Assembly (NCBI RefSeq): GCF_905404315.1
Contig: NC_066288.1
Coordinates: 10,006,501-10,070,500, forward strand
DNA length: 64,000 nucleotides
Direction: 5' to 3'
Source of the DNA: Leptidea sinapis
Taxonomy: Eukaryota; Arthropoda; Insecta; Lepidoptera; Pieridae
Shown here in pieces: positions 45,383 to 57,635 of the stretch (positions are counted from its first letter, which is position 1; each line of letters opens with the position of its first letter). Made by a program: the position numbers and the translations under genes. Under the pieces are notes generated by a model that worked only from the letters and a program-made list of their open reading frames with translations, made no database searches and was not told the origin of the DNA.

Positions 45383-47239
45383 AATACTTACATAGTAGTA
45401 CATATATAAAGTGCACTTAATTATATTATAATTGAAATTATGAGAATAATTAAGCTTGATTGCTAAAATCCAACCCTATATTAGCTGTTCCAGCCTACGA
45501 ACTGTAGAGTTGTTGGCGACACTTCTAGTCAAACAATAAAGTTTTCGATGACAAAAGAAATTCAGCCTCGACCATCTCTATTTGCCTTTAAATCGAAAAC
45601 TATAAAATCAAGCAAATTTTCTAATTGTCTGATTTAAATATTCAATATTGATAGATGTGGAAGCATTGTGCCCGCTCTCTGGGATATGTTTGCATCGTGC
45701 TCAGGGTAGAGACAAGCATTCATTGGAAAATGATTAATAAGCAGAACAGTGTGTAAACAAAGGTCTCCCTAGCCCTATCTGGAGTGATATACTTAGCGAT
45801 GCCACGAACAAGTGTCACGCAAATACAGTAAAATGATCACCCGAGATGTATTCCGTTTCAACACCGGCCGCCGGCTGCCGATGCCAACTGGCGGCTCCCA
45901 GGCTCAAGCCACTCTCAATGAAGTTATTTATCTTCATAAAAGTAATAATTAATTAAACTACATTGTCTCAAGTTTCCAATGAGTAGTTAAAGCACACACT
46001 GAGGTGACCCGCACCTATAGCCTTATCAATCGGAGAGATGAATTATTGTCTCTATTCGTGACCGTCTTCGAAGTGTAGAAAACAGTCAAATTATATATTA
46101 TTATTACTATTATTATTAATTACGGTCCTTATTATTTAGTATATGAAATGTATTTCGATATTCGTTTGAGTGTTTTTATGACAATAATCTACTACTGTGG
46201 GTTTGTATGAATTTCGTAGAGATGGAACTTAATATACCTTCCTTGATAATGCTTTAGTTATCGAATACAGTTGGCACGCCTAAACTATGAATAGTTTTAA
46301 TTTTTTTAATATTATAAAGCTGATAAGCAAGAAGCTTCTACCACACTTCAATATTGCCAAAGGTACTTCAAAAATGATTGCTATTTAATCAAGATAAAAT
46401 ACAAATTACTTGTTAATTGAGAGGTAAAGTTCATTATAGGTATTATATTCAATATAGAATGAAAAATAATTGAAAAACTCATTCCAGCATAAAATATATT
46501 TTGTGATAAGTATTCAGTCGAAATATTTTAGCGTAGTTTGTTCCCGTTACGTAGACTTGCACGATACTTGATAATAATATGATAACATAAGCATTAGGCA
46601 CAGTACTCTACCTGAATATGTCTTCAGACTTAGTTAATCTTATCTAATGTTTAAATAAAGGAGTAATTACTTACTAAATAGCCTTTACTAATTAATAGTT
46701 TGGAAATAATTACAATAAAGTAAAATCTTTTACACCGTAAATCTTTCGTTGAAATGGAATTAATGTATCAAATAAGTATTTTTCATTATATTATTCTCTA
46801 CACATAATAATAAAAGTGTTTTATGCTGTGCTACGGTGCTACAAGACTACATAGCTACGATGCTACGAAGTTGGTAGTAGCCATAGATCAAAATACTCTG
46901 AACCAAAATTATCTAATTTCACGACGTATTTAAAACCTATTAGTGGAAATTTTTGTTTTATGACATTAAGGACACCATTTAGATAATAGCTGAACCCTTA
47001 CTTTGTATGTCTACATAAATAACGCGTATCCATGCTTATAATAAAGAATCATTAAGATACTTTTTAAGAAATAAACTTATTAAGTGTTGCCTCTCAATAT
47101 ATTCTCGATAATGTTATGTATGTACATAGGCACATATGTGATTTTTCTAGAATCCGTCATAAACATAATGTAAACACTAGGAATAAACATAAACTTAACT
47201 CGGCGTCGAGTTAAGTCAAGTTAGCACGTCTTTTGTGGG
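45383..47239. other. AT-rich stretch, nothing recognised
   Basis: Apart from a small GC-richer patch at 45840-45910, no repeat or frame is supported. Confidence 0.5.
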
Positions 47240-47430
47240 GCTATGTACTCGTATATGCTTTTACAACAAGATCCCCGAAAATGTTAAAAACAAATGTATT
47301 ACGAAATTCAAAAGAATTGTTAATAGAAGTTTATGGGGTAATCTTTACTATGAGTTATTTATTTGCGCCCGTTTTTCTTAGGTCTGAGGCATTCATTTCC
47401 GTATGGGTAGTAGGTTGTGACTAAAAGTAT
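47240..47430 (+). pseudogene. Jockey-like LINE C-terminus and start of 3' UTR
   Basis: Forward strand reads CFYNKIPENVKNKCITKFKR, the final RT-protein motif of this LINE family. It is followed by RSLWGN and then the UTR block CTTAGGTCTGAGGCATTC. About 60 codons survive. Confidence 0.82.
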
Positions 47431-47464
47431 TACATACATAAATACATACTTTTCTTGTAATTAT

Positions 47465-48060
47465 TGTATAAACTGTTTTTTTGGTAGAGGAGGAACAAGC
47501 GTACGGGTCACCTTGTATTAAGTGATCATCGCTACCCACATTCATCTGCAACACCAGAGAAATCACCAGGGGCATTGCCTTTTAGGAAGTTGAAGCGTGC
47601 TTCTTCTGAGAGTGCCAGTTGTCATATCTTTACTGGAAACACCACGCTAATCTCATTCCAGATTGACTGCGCCTGACTTGAAGTTCCTTGAAAACACGAT
47701 CCAGCACAAAATAAAGTGATCGAGCCGTTCACATACCACTGACTTGCCAGCAATTCAAGCAGCTCTAAGCTGCAGCAGGTGGTTCAAGTTAATAGTGGGC
47801 TGATGTACCAGAGATGAGTGCAGCACTCCTTATGTGGCTGGACCCATGTTTTGTATACTATCGCTTGAAAGTGGGCCTGCTTGAAATATTTTACCCCAGT
47901 TCCTTCGGAGCCAATTTGGCTTCGCATTCCATTTTTATGGCCGAGAAGTTGGCAATAACTCGTGATTTCGAGACTCAGTATTCCTATACTAGGAAATTAA
48001 CAGTAAGAGAAATGTTCTCAAATAGCGGTGATAGGAACAATGGATTTTTGAGTGTTTGAG
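47465..48060 (-). pseudogene. CR1/Jockey-type LINE relic, RT C-terminus and 3' UTR
   Basis: Minus strand. It corresponds piece by piece with the copy at 28985-29645 (shared GTGGGCC...CTT block, AGCGGTGAT, and the 3' end with CCAGAGAAATCACCAGG and GAGGAGGAACAAGCGTACGG). Fragments such as SSHIRSAALISGTSA survive, but stops are frequent. The exact LINE clade is unresolved. Confidence 0.7.
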
Positions 48061-49069
48061 TCTTCTAAAATTTATGTTATTACGATGTTCTCAAGAAAAG
48101 ACTCGATAGAAGATACAAGTTAATTCCAGCACTCTATGACGAAACTCGAGAGAGACATGCCTGGCCAGTGTATACGGCTTCAGCAGCGGATAACACCGCA
48201 TAACAATGCATGTTAGACGCTTCTAACTTATCATATGCGTGCAGACGAAACAGTGTTGGAAATAGCACACAACAGAAATGAGGATCTAAGCAGCAACCAT
48301 TGACAAGTTCCCAGATTAGCGCCATACACGAAGATAGAAAGACTTCGCTAAATTCAAACAAACTGGCGAGCCTTCACTCTTACTTTCAACCGCCGCTGCC
48401 CATCTATGTGGGTCTATCTCAAGCCCGAGGTATCAGCCAGAGAGGATATATATCTGTGTCTCGGTGTAAAAGAGCAGGGACGGCTTCGCCAGGTGGAAAT
48501 GGACGGCATTTAAATTTAGACGCAGCCTTCTAATGTTTCAAAATGCACAGCGAATGTGTAGGAGGGTGGTTTTGACCTCTTGCTCTTTTTGCTCCGAGCT
48601 TTTTGTTCAACACAGATTTGCCCCATCCAGAATACGCAGGGCAGCCCGGGTATGGATTCCCGGGCTATTAGGTAGATATCCTACTTGTAGAGGCTCAGGG
48701 ATGGATTCTCCAAGACTACATACACTGCTACCGTCCTGGGGTAGTCTATTTTTATTCGGTGCTGTCATTTGTATCTAGAGCTGGGGAGTTGGTCTGCTAT
48801 TTCATTTAAGTGCGAGAGTGTTATTTCTCCGGGCGTGACGGCCTAAATTTTGGCATAAAAGTAGGCATTAGCAATAATAACGATTAGTGACCGGAGTATC
48901 TATCTTCTGTTGATCCGAGTTACTATGCTGCTTAGATATTGCGATTATCAGAGTTATACATTTTCTACGAAAAGGTTGACCATTGATGAGAAGAAAAATG
49001 GCCGCTCATTCATTTAATCAATTCTTACAGATTTATCACTTTACAAATTATTTTTAAATAACCTTTCGT
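48061..49069. other. Unannotated stretch of mixed composition
   Basis: 48120-48780 is richer in GC than average and may hold more of the LINE that ends at 47465 (minus-strand AAEAVYTGQACLSRVSS at 48134 onward), but I cannot confirm that. A short palindrome GCCCGGGTATGGATTCCCGGGC lies near 48645-48666 (arms GCCCGGG / CCCGGGC). Confidence 0.35.
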
Positions 49070-49190
49070 ACCTTTGAGGAATAACGTACTACTAACTGGT
49101 GTAACTTAACTATCATATTAAATGTATAACTACGAATTATGATTATTTTTTACATTCAACATTCTCATTTACAACATTCGAGTATATTAA
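49070..49190 (+). repeat. Dispersed repeat, pair member 1
   Basis: GGAATAACGTACTACTAACT and the following about 100 bp resemble 52573-52690. The family is not recognised. Confidence 0.5.
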
Positions 49191-49803
49191 TTGTATCACT
49201 TGATAGAATCCATGCAAAGTAATTAATTAAAATACTCGAATCACATTTGACGTCAACAACAAATTTGTCTGACACGTCAACAAGCTTCTTTGGCATAGAT
49301 ATGGTGACTCTGTCCTTTACTTTAGAGTGCTCAGTGGAGTTGTTGCGTTAAAAATGGTTTATTTTAAATATGAGTGAGGTATCATCAGGACACAATACAA
49401 CCTCATAGACATCAATAGCAAGATAAGTAAGTCATTAATTTAAATAAAATATTAATAGGTGCCTAAGTCATCTTATTCAATGTTATATTCGTAGCCCCGT
49501 ATTGGTGCAGTATTCTGAATCAATATATCTTTGCGTACGATGTAATCAAAAGACGATAATCACGTTGAGACTTATTCTAAGCGTGAAATATATTATGAAT
49601 TAAGCAAACACCAGCGTTGGTAGCAGAACGCAACTGTGTGAAGCCAAACTATTTGGTGTGTTTTAATTATTATTGTAAAAATGCTGACTCAATTCGATTC
49701 TATATTCGTTTTTCAAATTTTCTTGTAATATTGGTCTATAGTCCGGTCACTTGTAGAACCCGATTTAAGCAGGAAATCTAGTTTACTGTGAACACAATAA
49801 ACA

Positions 49804-50585
49804 TTCAAATTCAAATATTTTTATACAAAATAGGATGTGACATCACTTATTGAAAGTCAAAAACTACCACCCATTCCAAAATGAATGCCTCAGACCTGAG
49901 AAGAACGGGCGCAACAAACTCAGCGGGCTTTTTTTTTCATCGAAAAAATATGTTTACAAAGTAGGTAATATTTTACAATTAAAATTATGCTTTAATAGCC
50001 TGAGGGCGGTCACTCCATTCCCAATCTGTGGTATCATTAAGAAAGTAATTTATGTTATAGAAACCTTTACCACACAAACGTTTTATAACCGACTTCAAAA
50101 AAGAAGGTGGTTCTCAATTCGTCGGTATGTTTTTTAAGAATTATTTTGAATAACGTAATACTTTTGTTTTAAACATTTTCTGGGATCTTGTTGTAAAAGC
50201 ATATACATCGCCCCACAAAAGACTTAATTCGACTCAGCCTGGCATTATAAGTTTATGTCTGTTCCTGGTGTTAACATTATGGTTATGACAGTTTCTAGCA
50301 AATTCATTTATGTGCCTATGAACATACATTACATTATCAAGAATATATTGAGAAGCATCAGTCCAGATGTTAATTTCTTTGCTAGGCTATAAATAGCGCG
50401 AATATCCTTTTCTGCAGCACAAATATTGTATTAATATCGGCCGCGTTGCCCCATAGCAATATACCATAGGACATAATACTATGGAAATAACTAAAGTATA
50501 CTAGTCGCGCCGTATCTATGTCAGTTAATTGTCTAATCTTTTTAACCACGTATGCTGCAGAACTAAGTCTGTTCGTCAATCCTTC
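49804..50585 (-). pseudogene. Jockey-like LINE 3' end with C-terminal RT remnants
   Basis: Minus strand. The upstream part (50579-50382) encodes RLSSAAYVVKKIRQLTDIDT and FHSIMSYGILLWG, the conserved C-terminal part of lepidopteran Jockey-like reverse transcriptases. It is followed by a frame change, degenerate coding sequence and the standard 3' UTR ending in AATATTTGAATTTGAATG. A piece of another dispersed repeat (AACCGACTTCAAAAAAGAAG, 50087-50140) lies inside it. Confidence 0.83.
50087..50140 (-). repeat. GAAGTCGG dispersed repeat fragment inside a LINE
   Basis: Reversed. CTTCTTTTTTGAAGTCGGTT is the 3' end of a widespread lepidopteran repeat. It interrupts the LINE relative to the colinear copy at 37010-37540. 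Confidence 0.6.
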
Positions 50586-51621
50586 AATTTAGGGGCCCCA
50601 TTGTGGCTTATTAAAAATAACGACTTCACAGATTTACACATATATCATTTGATTCCTAATTATTAATAGAATTATATTTACCTGGATAAAATTTAGTAGT
50701 CTTATGGGCTACCAGTACTGATTCTACGTCTCTAATTTTTCAAGTAGATTTCAAGTTTTTAGAAAATGATTAAGCTTTCTTTTTGAACTCATCACTTGAG
50801 TTATATTTACTCTCCTCAAATAGTGCATATATTTGGTGCATATTTTTAAGTAATTCAGTAATTCACTCAAACTGATAATCAAGGAAGCAGTAATCAATTA
50901 ATTTTTTTTGTCAATGTAGAAATAGAAGAATAATAACGCTGTTAAGAGTTTTTATCGACTATTATTTACTTAATTAACTTATAACTATTATTTTACTTTA
51001 TAATATTAAACTGAATTAGCTTATCAGTTAGTCAGTAAACTGAGTGAGCTTATTAGTGGTTCTAATTTACTAATTTTGGTTTTACTAGTAGGCTTTACGT
51101 TTACAAATTGTAGGTTTAAACTGCATTAGAATTGTTATTCTCCGAGAACAAATTCACTTTATCTGTTGAACCTGACTTGCTGATTGTTTAAATAATCACT
51201 AAAATTAAAACGAGACAATATGTATTTCATGAGTTGTTTTCGTTTTATTATTCCTTTTTATAATTATCCTATCTTTAATTGCTAGAATTATTATGAAGAA
51301 ATTTAATTAAACAAACCCAATTGTGGCTTCAAATGATAATATCCGTATGCACTCTATCTACACGACAACGGATCTATGGTTACTAATTGTACTTGTGAGG
51401 TGCTAGGCGCAGGTACCTCGAGACAGACATGTGTCATGAATTATTAATAGTAAAGTATGCGATGTAGTTATGACAGCAGCGTGTTGTGTAGGGATGTTTT
51501 ACATTATTGATTTACTGCGCCTGTGTCACCCCGGGGCTCGCGTAACAATTTATAACGAATAGCCTTCAGCTTATCAACGTTTACAAGAATCCGTTTGGCA
51601 GAAGTCTTGCTCATTTATTTA
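50586..51621. other. AT-rich stretch, nothing recognised
   Basis: No supported gene or repeat. Confidence 0.5.
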
Positions 51622-51992
51622 TTTATCTACACCCATGCCTTAAATCCTCTATTAAAGATTCTAAACCAGTTAGCTTATTGCCAACATTAAAATACCCTAT
51701 GTCATATTAACCATTACATCATCCAAACGAGTGTTGTAGTGAAATCCAGTACATCATTACATCATCTATTTTCATTACAACACTCGTTTGCACGATGTAA
51801 TGGTTACTAGGACTGGCTCTTTTAATGTTAGCAGTAAGCTAACTGTTTCAGAATCTTTTGTGAAACATTCATATTATGGTTGTAGATAAAGTCTTGTATG
51901 CAACTGTTGATAATAAGGTATTAAAACACTCATGTGATACTATTATCAACCCACATACGTGTTTTAATACCCCTTATTACACAACAGTTGCA
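51622..51992. mobile_element. Hairpin MITE, copy 2, with a second hairpin attached
   Basis: Long inverted repeat. The left end TTTATCTACACCCATGCC is mirrored by GGTTGTAGATAAA at 51890. Inner arms are GTTAGCTTA / TAAGCTAAC and CCAAACGAGTGTTG / CAACACTCGTTTG. Directly after it (51892-51992) is another palindrome: ATGCAACTGTTGATAATAAG with its mirror CTTATTACACAACAGTTGCAT shortened. Copy 1 carries half of the same second palindrome in the same place, so both parts probably move as one unit. No coding capacity. Confidence 0.75.
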
Positions 51993-52572
51993 TAAATAAC
52001 TATTACTTTATTAGGGCCAATAAACAGTAACACAATAACATTTAACTATAACTAATACATATAAACCTTAATTATTAATTGTGAAACCAACCACATCAGC
52101 GACAGATAAATTATATGAGAGAGATAAACACATACATCTATATAAACAAAAAATAATATTTATGTGGCTTAGTAACAATTACAAGAGAAAAGAAAAAAAA
52201 AACGGTCAAAGCATAATACAGATTATGACGGCTGTGTTAATAAATATTAATGTTTATTACATAAGCATCAGTTATTCGCTTTCCTTTTTGCTATATATAA
52301 TTAAAATAAATTATTCTGTAACTTAGGGTTTAATAATTAATTTAAACTTTTAAATCTTACTAATTATCTTTTAATCATACTACCTAATTTATTTTTATAA
52401 CATCAATAACTTCAACTCTAAAAGAGGAAACATGATTACTGAAAATATCTTTATTTGTAAATTACTCATTCCCTAGCAACGAATGTTTTATTCTGCAAGA
52501 ATTTCTTCTAGTACATTCCATAGTGCTGCATCAGCTTAGGTATGAGATAGCGGTTCTCTGATGTGTTATAAT
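51993..52572. other. AT-rich stretch, nothing recognised
   Basis: Very AT-rich. No supported feature. Confidence 0.5.
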
Positions 52573-52690
52573 ATCTCCATAGTACCTTTGACGAATAACG
52601 TACTACTAACTGCTTTAACCTAACTATCAGACACAATTAGTGTAACAACCAATTATATTTATTTTTTAAATTAAAGATTTTTTGTTTGAT
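52573..52690 (+). repeat. Dispersed repeat, pair member 2
   Basis: ACGAATAACGTACTACTAAC and about 100 bp after it resemble 49070-49190. Only two copies are seen, and the family is unknown. Confidence 0.5.
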
Positions 52691-52917
52691 TATAAATTCA
52701 TTCACTTACACATCAATATCATGTAATAAATAATGAGGTCTTATGAGTTTACGATGGTTTTGTTGCCAGTCATTATTAACTGCAAAAAATGATCTGTGAC
52801 TATCTTATGTAGGCAAATATAGCAACAATCTGCACCGTTGCACTTTTATGAAACGGAGACCAAATCATTCAGCACAGCAGCACTGGACTGGACGGAGAAG
52901 GTAATGGGCCTCTGATG

Positions 52918-53185
52918 TTTCATCATCATCATCATCAGCCGGAAGACGTCCACCGCTGGACAAAGGCCTCCCCCATAGACTTCCACGACGATCAGTTCAG
53001 ATCGGTCCATCTTGTGGGGGGCCTACAAACACTGCGTCTTCCAGTACGTGGTCGCCATTAGAGGATTTTGCTGCCCCAACGGCCATCTGTTCTTCGAACT
53101 ATGTGCCCTGCCCACTGCCTCTTAATTTTTGCAATCATTTGGGCTATGTCGATGAAGACTCGCTGTAACGACTGAGTCTCTAGAA
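52918..53185 (-). pseudogene. RTE-type LINE 3' end, reversed
   Basis: Minus strand gives IAQMIAKIKRQWAGHIVRR, then after a stop SWKSMGEAFVQRWTSSG and a (GAT)n tail (here ATCATCATCATCATC at 52920-52937). Same subfamily as 55160 and 35165. Several stops; dead copy. Confidence 0.85.
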
Positions 53186-54335
53186 AGACCTCTAGTGCCA
53201 ATTAAGATTTAATATTGAACGCCTTTTGTGCTATGCATAGTATTCGATACGTCACAGTTTCCTTAGAGCCGCCCATACTAACGCCGAGCCCGCCCGACCC
53301 CCTACTGCCGGGGGAGTGAGGGGTTGGGGGGAAGTGAATCAGGTTTCTAAGAAAGCTATAATGTTATTACCAGGCCATTATATTTTTCCGTGCGGGCGCG
53401 CGCGACCCCGCTCGCGTTAAATTCCCTCTTCTGCCCTCGGCCGGCCGCGGCCTCTTGTTTGTTGTATACTTTTCCGAAATTAGATTTTGTTAAAAGATAT
53501 TTTCCTTTGTTGTTGAATCGTTCCTGATTATATAATTGGAGTGCAGACGCGGTGTTTTCATCTCAGTTTTTTGCTGCACAAACTGCATGCTAAGTGTTTC
53601 TCTTGTCTATTTTTCCTATTATTACCTGTATCTATTTTAAATCCCAGTCACACATTATACAATTATCTTTCTAAAAGAACAAGTAGTAATAATTGTTGCT
53701 CAGGACTTCCAATCTGGAAAAAAAGGTAATTTAAACTAAAAACCAGTACGTCTCATGACAATATTTTATAAGAAGCCCAATCACGGTTAGGATACACACA
53801 CATCCTATTAAGTCCAATTAAGGAGTTCGAATGTATCTTTCGGCTTCGGGAACTCTACTTCATGTTCTTAATATTATAAACTCATATAATGTTTTGTGTG
53901 ACTTCGCATGTAGTATTTTCTGTGTGGTCTTATGTCGTATTTTGAAGACTATGAAGGCCATGAAGGCGCATGAAGGCCAATTTGCTTTCGTATTGCGAAT
54001 ATACGCTTCTACTATGTAAGTCTTTTTTCCAAATGCAAAACAAGATACTTTACATGATAGGTCTGTTGGATTTCTATGATGTCGAGTGTCACGGGATGGC
54101 AAGTTATTCTCATGAACGGGTGCTACTTTGTAGTGTCTGGATTATCCTCTTACCAGAAACTTTGCTTCGTATTTTTAATCGCTAGTAAAATGCTTGCATA
54201 ATTTATTTACTTATTTACGGTGTGTGTGGTTTATGCGTCTTCTATTCTCAATATATATATTACAATACTCAATATATATATACACTGAGCATGTACCACA
54301 CACATAACTTCCCGTCATCACTGTCGTTACTTCAG
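53186..54335. other. Unannotated stretch with a GC-rich island at 53270-53460
   Basis: The island contains CCGTGCGGGCGCGCGCGACC and GGCCGGCCGCGG and several G runs, against an AT-rich background. It is not part of a repeat family seen elsewhere here. Possible promoter or enhancer. The rest holds nothing recognised. Confidence 0.35.
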
Positions 54336-54432
54336 AACCCCTGTATTGCGCAAGGGCGGCCTATATCACCTAACTGTCACCGGAGAAGTCACCCGAGGGT
54401 CTCGGCCATATCGTGGAACTAGCAGAGTGCAG
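54336..54432 (+). CDS. Candidate 97-nt coding exon (no family)
   Basis: Preceded by CTGTCGTTACTTCAG (a good acceptor) and followed by GTAATG (an acceptable donor after GCAG). Of the three frames only one is open throughout: one leading base, then 32 codons including GGLYHLTVTGEVTRGSR. The exon is clearly GC-richer than its flanks. I do not recognise the protein. If it follows the candidate exon at 39971-40024 in the reading that leaves two bases over, the phases would fit, but nothing else links them. It may be a chance exon-like stretch or part of an unrecognised repeat. Confidence 0.33.
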
Positions 54433-55159
54433 GTAATGACTCCCCAGGGACGGCTAAGTGATAGCCCTGCGCCCCATGGCTCGTTATCCATGTATTCATT
54501 TATTTAATAGAAACCCGTACTCTAACCTGGGTTGTATTAATTCACCACTCACATATTCTCCGTAATGGTACATAAACATGGTGTCAGAATATTTGTCTTG
54601 TATTTTATTTGTGAGACAATAATTAGCGATTAATTAGGTAAATTATTTACAAAAAATACAGACTCAAATATGTATCTTAAAATAAGGTACCTGATAATTA
54701 AGAAAAATATTTTTAAGTTGACGCTAAACATAAAAATTCTATCCTTACATGTGACGTAATAAAAATGTGAAAAATATTGGTGTCACAAGCTTCACAAATT
54801 TGTCAAGTTGAGCTTCATGAGAAGTTATTAGCTTCATCACTATTTATATTGTAACTCTGAAACAGCTTTCACACACAAAAGCCTTAACAATTAATAATAA
54901 TTAATAAATCATAAAGACAAAGTAATTAACAATACAAGGGAATTGCGATGTCAAAATCGACAAGTCACCCCCAGCATCGCTTCACGAGGATTACGCAGAG
55001 ACTAATCGTCACTACCATTGGATGCAAAAGACAGCATGACAAATAATGCTACAAACACTTTTATGCAGAATTAAAAAATACAATTCTCACGAAGTGCCAG
55101 AACAGAATAATTTGTTATTATAGTTCTGGAGCCCGCCATATTAGATGTTGATTACATTC
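54433..55159. other. AT-rich stretch, nothing recognised
   Basis: No frame or repeat that I can support. Confidence 0.5.
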
Positions 55160-55735
55160 ATTGTGTATCAGAAATGAAGAGATCCTAGGAGAACCAAAGC
55201 TACCGACATAGCCCAAATGATTGCGAAACTGAAGTGGCAGTGGGCAAGGCACATAGTTCGATGGAGAGATGGCCGTTGGGGCATTTCCCTTCCCATGGAC
55301 TTACCAACCTTTCGGTTATCAAGATCTACATCCCATTTGCGCCAAGCCACTACGACCCCGCCACCAATGGAGGGGCACTGATAACTAGTGAGCACCCCTC
55401 CCCCATAGCCCCCGTGTCGGTAAAGCTACCTCCACCACGTTTGACGGGTAACCGCCGAGGAACCTTTCCGAACCATCTACTTCAGGTCAATTGAAGGCCA
55501 CCGCACCCGTTGCTCGGTGGCCGTTGGGGCAGTAATGTCCTCGAATGTACGTACGTACCGAAAGACACAGTGTTTATAGGCCCTCCACAAGATGGACCGA
55601 CGATCTGGTCAAGATCGCCGGAATACGTTGGATGAGGGCAGTGCAGTACTAACCGTCGTGCAAATCTTTGGGGGAGGCCTTTGTCCAGCAGTGGACGTCT
55701 TCCGGCTGATGATGATGATGATATATCAGCACCAA
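55160..55735 (+). pseudogene. RTE-type LINE 3' end, interrupted by a nested insertion
   Basis: Forward strand. The first part encodes DIAQMIAKLKWQWARHIVRW (RTE C-terminal signature). After an interruption (55284-55517) the LINE resumes with GGCAGTAATGTCCTC and ends SWKSLGEAFVQQWTSSG-like sequence (here CGTGCAAATCTTTGGGGGAG and on), then a (GAT)n tail at about 55709-55722. Same subfamily as 35165-35345 and the reversed copy at 52918-53185. Stops and frame changes make it a relic. Confidence 0.82.
55284..55517 (-). mobile_element. Nested 234-bp insertion with 14-bp target-site duplication
   Basis: TGGCCGTTGGGGCA occurs exactly twice, at 55270-55283 and 55518-55531, bracketing 234 bp foreign to the RTE LINE. 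Read on the minus strand the insert ends GGGAAGGGAAA, a very short A-tail, so it looks like a retroposed piece (a truncated LINE or SINE). Its body is GC-rich and I do not recognise the family. A 14-bp duplication is the size made by R1-clade LINEs, which is suggestive only. Confidence 0.7.
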
Positions 55736-57189
55736 TGGTACCGATCACAGCCACTATCCGTGACCTCGTTCCTCGTATCTCGTCCTCGCTCCAACAAACA
55801 CGCTTCTCAATATTTAGTCAGACACAACTCTGCTTAATTAACAATTGTCTTTAATTATCATTATAGTCACATTATTATATATCATTTAAATTATTATCAG
55901 GAAATTATTACAATTAACAGATTATAATAGTCATTCTTACACGCTTTTTATTAGTTTCACCTGTATGTATGTTTGATTGTAACCGACTCATTTGGGCGTG
56001 ATTTGAGCCACTTTAAACGGCCAGATTTCGTTCAATCTTAGAAGAGTTATCGAGAACCGATGACAATACATTAATTTGATAAAGTTATTAAATTAAAAAA
56101 AAAAAAAAAAACAAAAACAAAATAAGATTTAACTTAATTTATATAATTTTCATCCATCATCAATAATGCAGGAATCGATGTTAATTTTAAATTTCAACCA
56201 TTATCTTTAAGCGATTTATCTAATATTAGGAAATTTTCGAATACCAAAGAGAATTTTATGTACTTCTTAGCGTGTTTTTTAGTTTTTTTTATAAACTATT
56301 ATATTATATTATTTAAAATCCATATGAATTTTTCTATAATAATAAGAAGGTGCGTTAAATTATTATTGAAAATTAGCTGCAAGCTCTTTGGAACCGAACC
56401 CAGTACTGTCTGGTGAAAATGACATTTTAAAATAAATATGAGTGAGAAAAGCATCCCGAATCCCAAAGAAATTTAAGTCCCTATTAAATATATATAGAGG
56501 GATAGTATAGTCATGATTAAATGCTGGCTCTCTATATGGCACAACGAATAATGAACTGCGTAACAAAATTCATAAGAAATCGCGAAGCTTACTATAACAT
56601 GATTATGCTTCGGCTCATAGATCCGCCGTTGCTATGACTTCAATTCGAGATACTGATTTTGAAGTACTTGAGCATCCTCTATACTTACCCAATGTATAGT
56701 ATAAAAACTAGATTTAATAAAGGTTTAGCGACAGATTCACTCTTTATTGAACACCCTAAATGTAATATATTTCTTGTCAGGATGAGTATCGTCTGGTAGA
56801 GGACAGTTCTCAATTAGTTCATGATAATATTTCAACTCAACGGTTACTTAACAAGAAAAGCATACAACTTCTTAAAAGATTTACTTGTGGCTAAAAATAG
56901 AAGCTAATAATTATATTAGCTTAGACTGACATAAACTAAACTAAATAACATAACATTATGTCACATTATATTATAAATTAAAATTAATGTGCCTCTGACG
57001 TTATTAATTAAATGATCGACATTAATTTAGTTTCGTTTTGAGGTGAATATCTGTTGTCTATTTGAATTAAAAAAAACATATAACATATTATTGAAGTGCA
57101 GGTTATGAATATATTGTCGAATGACAAAATCCGCATCCTAAATAATCTTAAAGTAGATACCGTTTAACTATACAAGAAATCATCCGTTT
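55736..57189. other. AT-rich stretch, nothing recognised
   Basis: A run of A at about 56096-56111 and AT-rich DNA. No repeat family or frame that I can support. Confidence 0.5.
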
Positions 57190-57566
57190 ATCACGGCCCT
57201 ACATATTTTATATTTACGTTTATAGTAGTTTTTAAGTGAGTGTAACTATTTAAAATGCTGGAGCTGCTAATAATAAACAGGCAGGAGGTTCTCAGTCTCC
57301 AGACGGCCGCTCCAGACTTAGCCACCTCGGGGTAATTTGAAAGGTGTGCCCAACAAAGAGGCGAGATCACAATATCACACAAAACCAAGCTCAGCTCTCC
57401 GTTTTGCTCTATTTTTGTTAACACCCGCCTGTACAGCGTAATGCGATCCGGCCGACGACAGCGACGACCTCCTCACAAAGGCCTCGCTGTCCGCACTCTG
57501 TATAGCTGGCGCGGGACTCCCGGACAACCTTCACCTTGTCAGCTCCCAGTTCTATTTACTAAAGTG
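57190..57566. other. GC-rich unannotated island
   Basis: Between 57290 and 57555 the DNA is markedly GC-richer than its surroundings and contains GATCCGGCCGACGACAGC. No convincing splice-bounded frame. Candidate regulatory or conserved element. Confidence 0.3.
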
Positions 57567-57635
57567 CTTTATCTACACCCATGCTTTAAATCCTCTATTA
57601 AAGATTCTAAGACAGCTTATTGCCAACATTAAAAC
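57567..57635. mobile_element. Hairpin MITE, copy 3 (one end only)
   Basis: TTTATCTACACCCATGC followed by CTCTATTAAAGATTCTAA and GCTTATTGCCAACATTAAAA is the left end of the MITE at 51622. The rest is missing. Confidence 0.75.

Noticed and set aside
52081..52326. 81-codon frame starting GTG
   Set aside because: Very AT-rich, Lys/Ile/Asn/Tyr-rich translation typical of random AT-rich DNA.
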